From the NCBI RefSeq assembly GCF_014644435.1, contig NZ_BMKR01000031.1:1-64000 (forward strand): DNA of 64,000 bases. The letters are read 5' to 3'. Made by a program: the position numbers and the translations under genes. The stretch comes from Paenibacillus albidus. Lineage in GTDB: Bacteria; Bacillota; Bacilli; Paenibacillales; Paenibacillaceae. Shown one piece after another: positions 62,637 through 64,000 of this stretch. Under the pieces are notes generated by a model. That model was not told the origin of the DNA. It did not search any database and saw only the letters and a program-made list of their open reading frames with translations. Numbering within the stretch: the stretch's first letter is position 1; each line of letters begins with the position of its first letter.

Positions 62637-64000
62637 GTGTACAACCGTATTATCACCTTTCTGAATGATTTGAAGCTCCGAACCAAGCTATTCCTGTCTT
62701 TTGGCTGTGTCGTTCTGATTCCCGTATTAATCGTTGGTGTATTCCTGACAAGTGAATTGCGGAGAATGGCGCTGGACAACGCCTTGGAGCAGATTAAGGC
62801 CAATGTGGACCGGGTCAAGAAACGCACGGGGGAAACGCTCAGCATCCCCATTGATATCTCTTACCGCCTCTCCAATGACAGCCGCCTGGAGGAAGCGGCC
62901 AACCGCCGCTATGAGTCGGTCTACGATGTGGTTCAGGCCTACTGGGATTACCCGGATTTCCGGGAATTCGTACGTTTGTACAGAGAGGTATCCAGTGTCC
63001 GTATCTATATCAACAATCCAACGATTCTGGATAACTGGGAGTTCCTTCAGGCGGATGCAAGCGTCACAGCTGCCGGCTGGTACCAGAATGCTCTGGCCCA
63101 TAAGGGCCTGATCTGCTGGAACTACATTAAGGACAGCCGGGACGGCAAATATTATCTCAGCCTGATCCGCAAAGTGGATTTTCTAAAGGAGCGTACAAGC
63201 GGAATTCTCATTATCAATGTAAATACCGACCGGCTGAATGCCATCCTCGAACAGGAGGCTTTTGAAACGATCATTGTGGATGAGCATGATCATATCGTTG
63301 CCTCCAACCGTGCGGACACGCTGGGCAAGACACTGGATGACATTAACTTCAAACCTCATACTTCAAGAGCCGCTGCCGGACAAGGTCCCTACGATGTGAC
63401 GATCGATGGCCATTCTTCCAAAATGCTGATCGACGATTGGCATCCGGGGGCGAGTCTGAACAGCCTGCGGATTATCTCGATTTTTTCTGTAGACAGCATC
63501 GTCCAGGAACCGAACCGGATTATTACTCTCGCTTTTTCAGTCATTCTGTCGGCTTTGATCCTGGCGATTCTGCTGATCTATTATTTCTCCAAGCTGCTCG
63601 CCGGGCGGATGCTGCATTTAAGCAAACATCTCTCCAAAGTGGCCTCCGGGAATCTCGGTGTGACCCTGGTCATTGATGGCAAGGATGAAATCGGACAGCT
63701 CGCCAGACAGTTCAACCACATGGTAAGGAACATTAATGATCTGATGAGCGAAGTGCAGGAAACGAACCGGCAGAAAAATGCCATTGAACTTAAGCAGAGC
63801 GAGATCAAGTTCAAAATGATGGCCAGCCAGATCCATCCTCATTTCTTGTTTAATGCCCTGGAGACCATCCGCATGAAGGTCCATCGTAGGGGGCATGCAG
63901 ATATAGCCCATGTAGTACGGCTGCTGGGCAAAATGATGCGCAAAAATCTGGAGGTCGGCAACGGCAAAATCTCGCTGCAAAGCGAACTGGAGACGGTCAA
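62637..64000 (+). CDS. YesM-like sensor histidine kinase (partial, runs off the window)
   Basis: The first 454 residues of a membrane kinase. An N-terminal membrane segment (about 20-42), an extracellular dCACHE-like sensor domain (about 45-290), a second segment (about 300-322), HAMP (about 323-375) and the start of the His_kinase domain with QIHPHFLFNALE (His400 region) are visible; the ATP-binding part lies beyond the window. GTG 62637 is chosen because GGAGGTGG is eight bases upstream. YesM/YesN pairs commonly control carbohydrate uptake and use in Paenibacillus, so an AraC-type regulator gene and an ABC sugar transporter may follow. Confidence 0.9.
   Translation, partial: MYNRIITFLNDLKLRTKLFLSFGCVVLIPVLIVGVFLTSELRRMALDNALEQIKANVDRVKKRTGETLSIPIDISYRLSNDSRLEEAANRRYESVYDVVQAYWDYPDFREFVRLYREVSSVRIYINNPTILDNWEFLQADASVTAAGWYQNALAHKGLICWNYIKDSRDGKYYLSLIRKVDFLKERTSGILIINVNTDRLNAILEQEAFETIIVDEHDHIVASNRADTLGKTLDDINFKPHTSRAAAGQGPYDVTIDGHSSKMLIDDWHPGASLNSLRIISIFSVDSIVQEPNRIITLAFSVILSALILAILLIYYFSKLLAGRMLHLSKHLSKVASGNLGVTLVIDGKDEIGQLARQFNHMVRNINDLMSEVQETNRQKNAIELKQSEIKFKMMASQIHPHFLFNALETIRMKVHRRGHADIAHVVRLLGKMMRKNLEVGNGKISLQSELETV

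Overview
The window reads as chromosomal DNA of a Paenibacillus-like member of the Firmicutes. The evidence is the gene order pcrB-pcrA-ligA, a uvrB/uvrA pair, a gcvT-gcvPA-gcvPB operon behind a tandem glycine riboswitch, very strong AGGAGG-type ribosome binding sites with frequent TTG and GTG starts, secreted proteins with copper-amine-oxidase N-like domains, and a YesM-type sensor kinase. No species can be named from sequence reading alone. Base composition is moderate to GC-rich except for one long AT-rich block at about 23.4-37.7 kb.

Layout. 1-0.43 kb: the first bases of a leftward 16S rRNA gene and its two tandem promoters. 0.4-12.4 kb: an Fsr-type efflux transporter; a leftward operon of response regulator, sensor kinase, a kinase-like protein without catalytic domain, and a class A penicillin-binding protein; a rightward membrane haem b/molybdopterin oxidoreductase; a leftward ABC ATPase, FtsX permease (His-rich loop) and lipoprotein set; and alkaline phosphatase. 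12.4-17.8 kb: pcrB, pcrA, ligA. 17.9-41.5 kb: a surface-glycan locus. 41.8-49 kb: glutathione peroxidase, a broken small gene, a U32-family (RlhA-like) protein, a secreted domain protein, an HtrA-like protease and a small membrane protein. 49.3-56.4 kb: uvrA, uvrB and motAB. 56.8-62.1 kb: glycine cleavage genes. 62.6 kb to the end: a truncated YesM-like histidine kinase.

The glycan locus is the most interesting part. GC-rich outer genes (polyprenyl-phosphate sugar transferase, two GT2 enzymes and rfbD on the left; a 915-residue O-antigen-ligase/TPR protein and galU on the right) enclose an AT-rich, all-leftward block. That block encodes a Wzm/Wzt-type exporter whose ATPase carries a predicted beta-propeller instead of the usual glycan-binding domain, and a 1,720-residue methyltransferase/glycosyltransferase/WbsX fusion. 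It also holds a five-gene cassette: WecE-like aminotransferase, SMR-like carrier, WecD-like acetyltransferase, DPM1/ArnC-like GT2 and GtrII-like membrane transferase. The parts match what is needed to make a lipid-linked 4-amino-4,6-dideoxyhexose, flip it and add it outside the membrane, in the manner of the Arn and Gtr systems. Initiator, ABC exporter, multidomain transferase and ligase-like enzyme together resemble S-layer glycosylation (slg) clusters of Gram-positive bacilli, although no S-layer gene lies in the window.

Other points: three CTTAAG palindromes at helical spacing before the degenerate kinase gene; a four-copy 36-base tandem repeat between uvrB and uvrA; a (TTCC)8 microsatellite upstream of galU; a sigma-D-like promoter motif before gcvH; and repeat-rich inserts inside and after the gcv operon.
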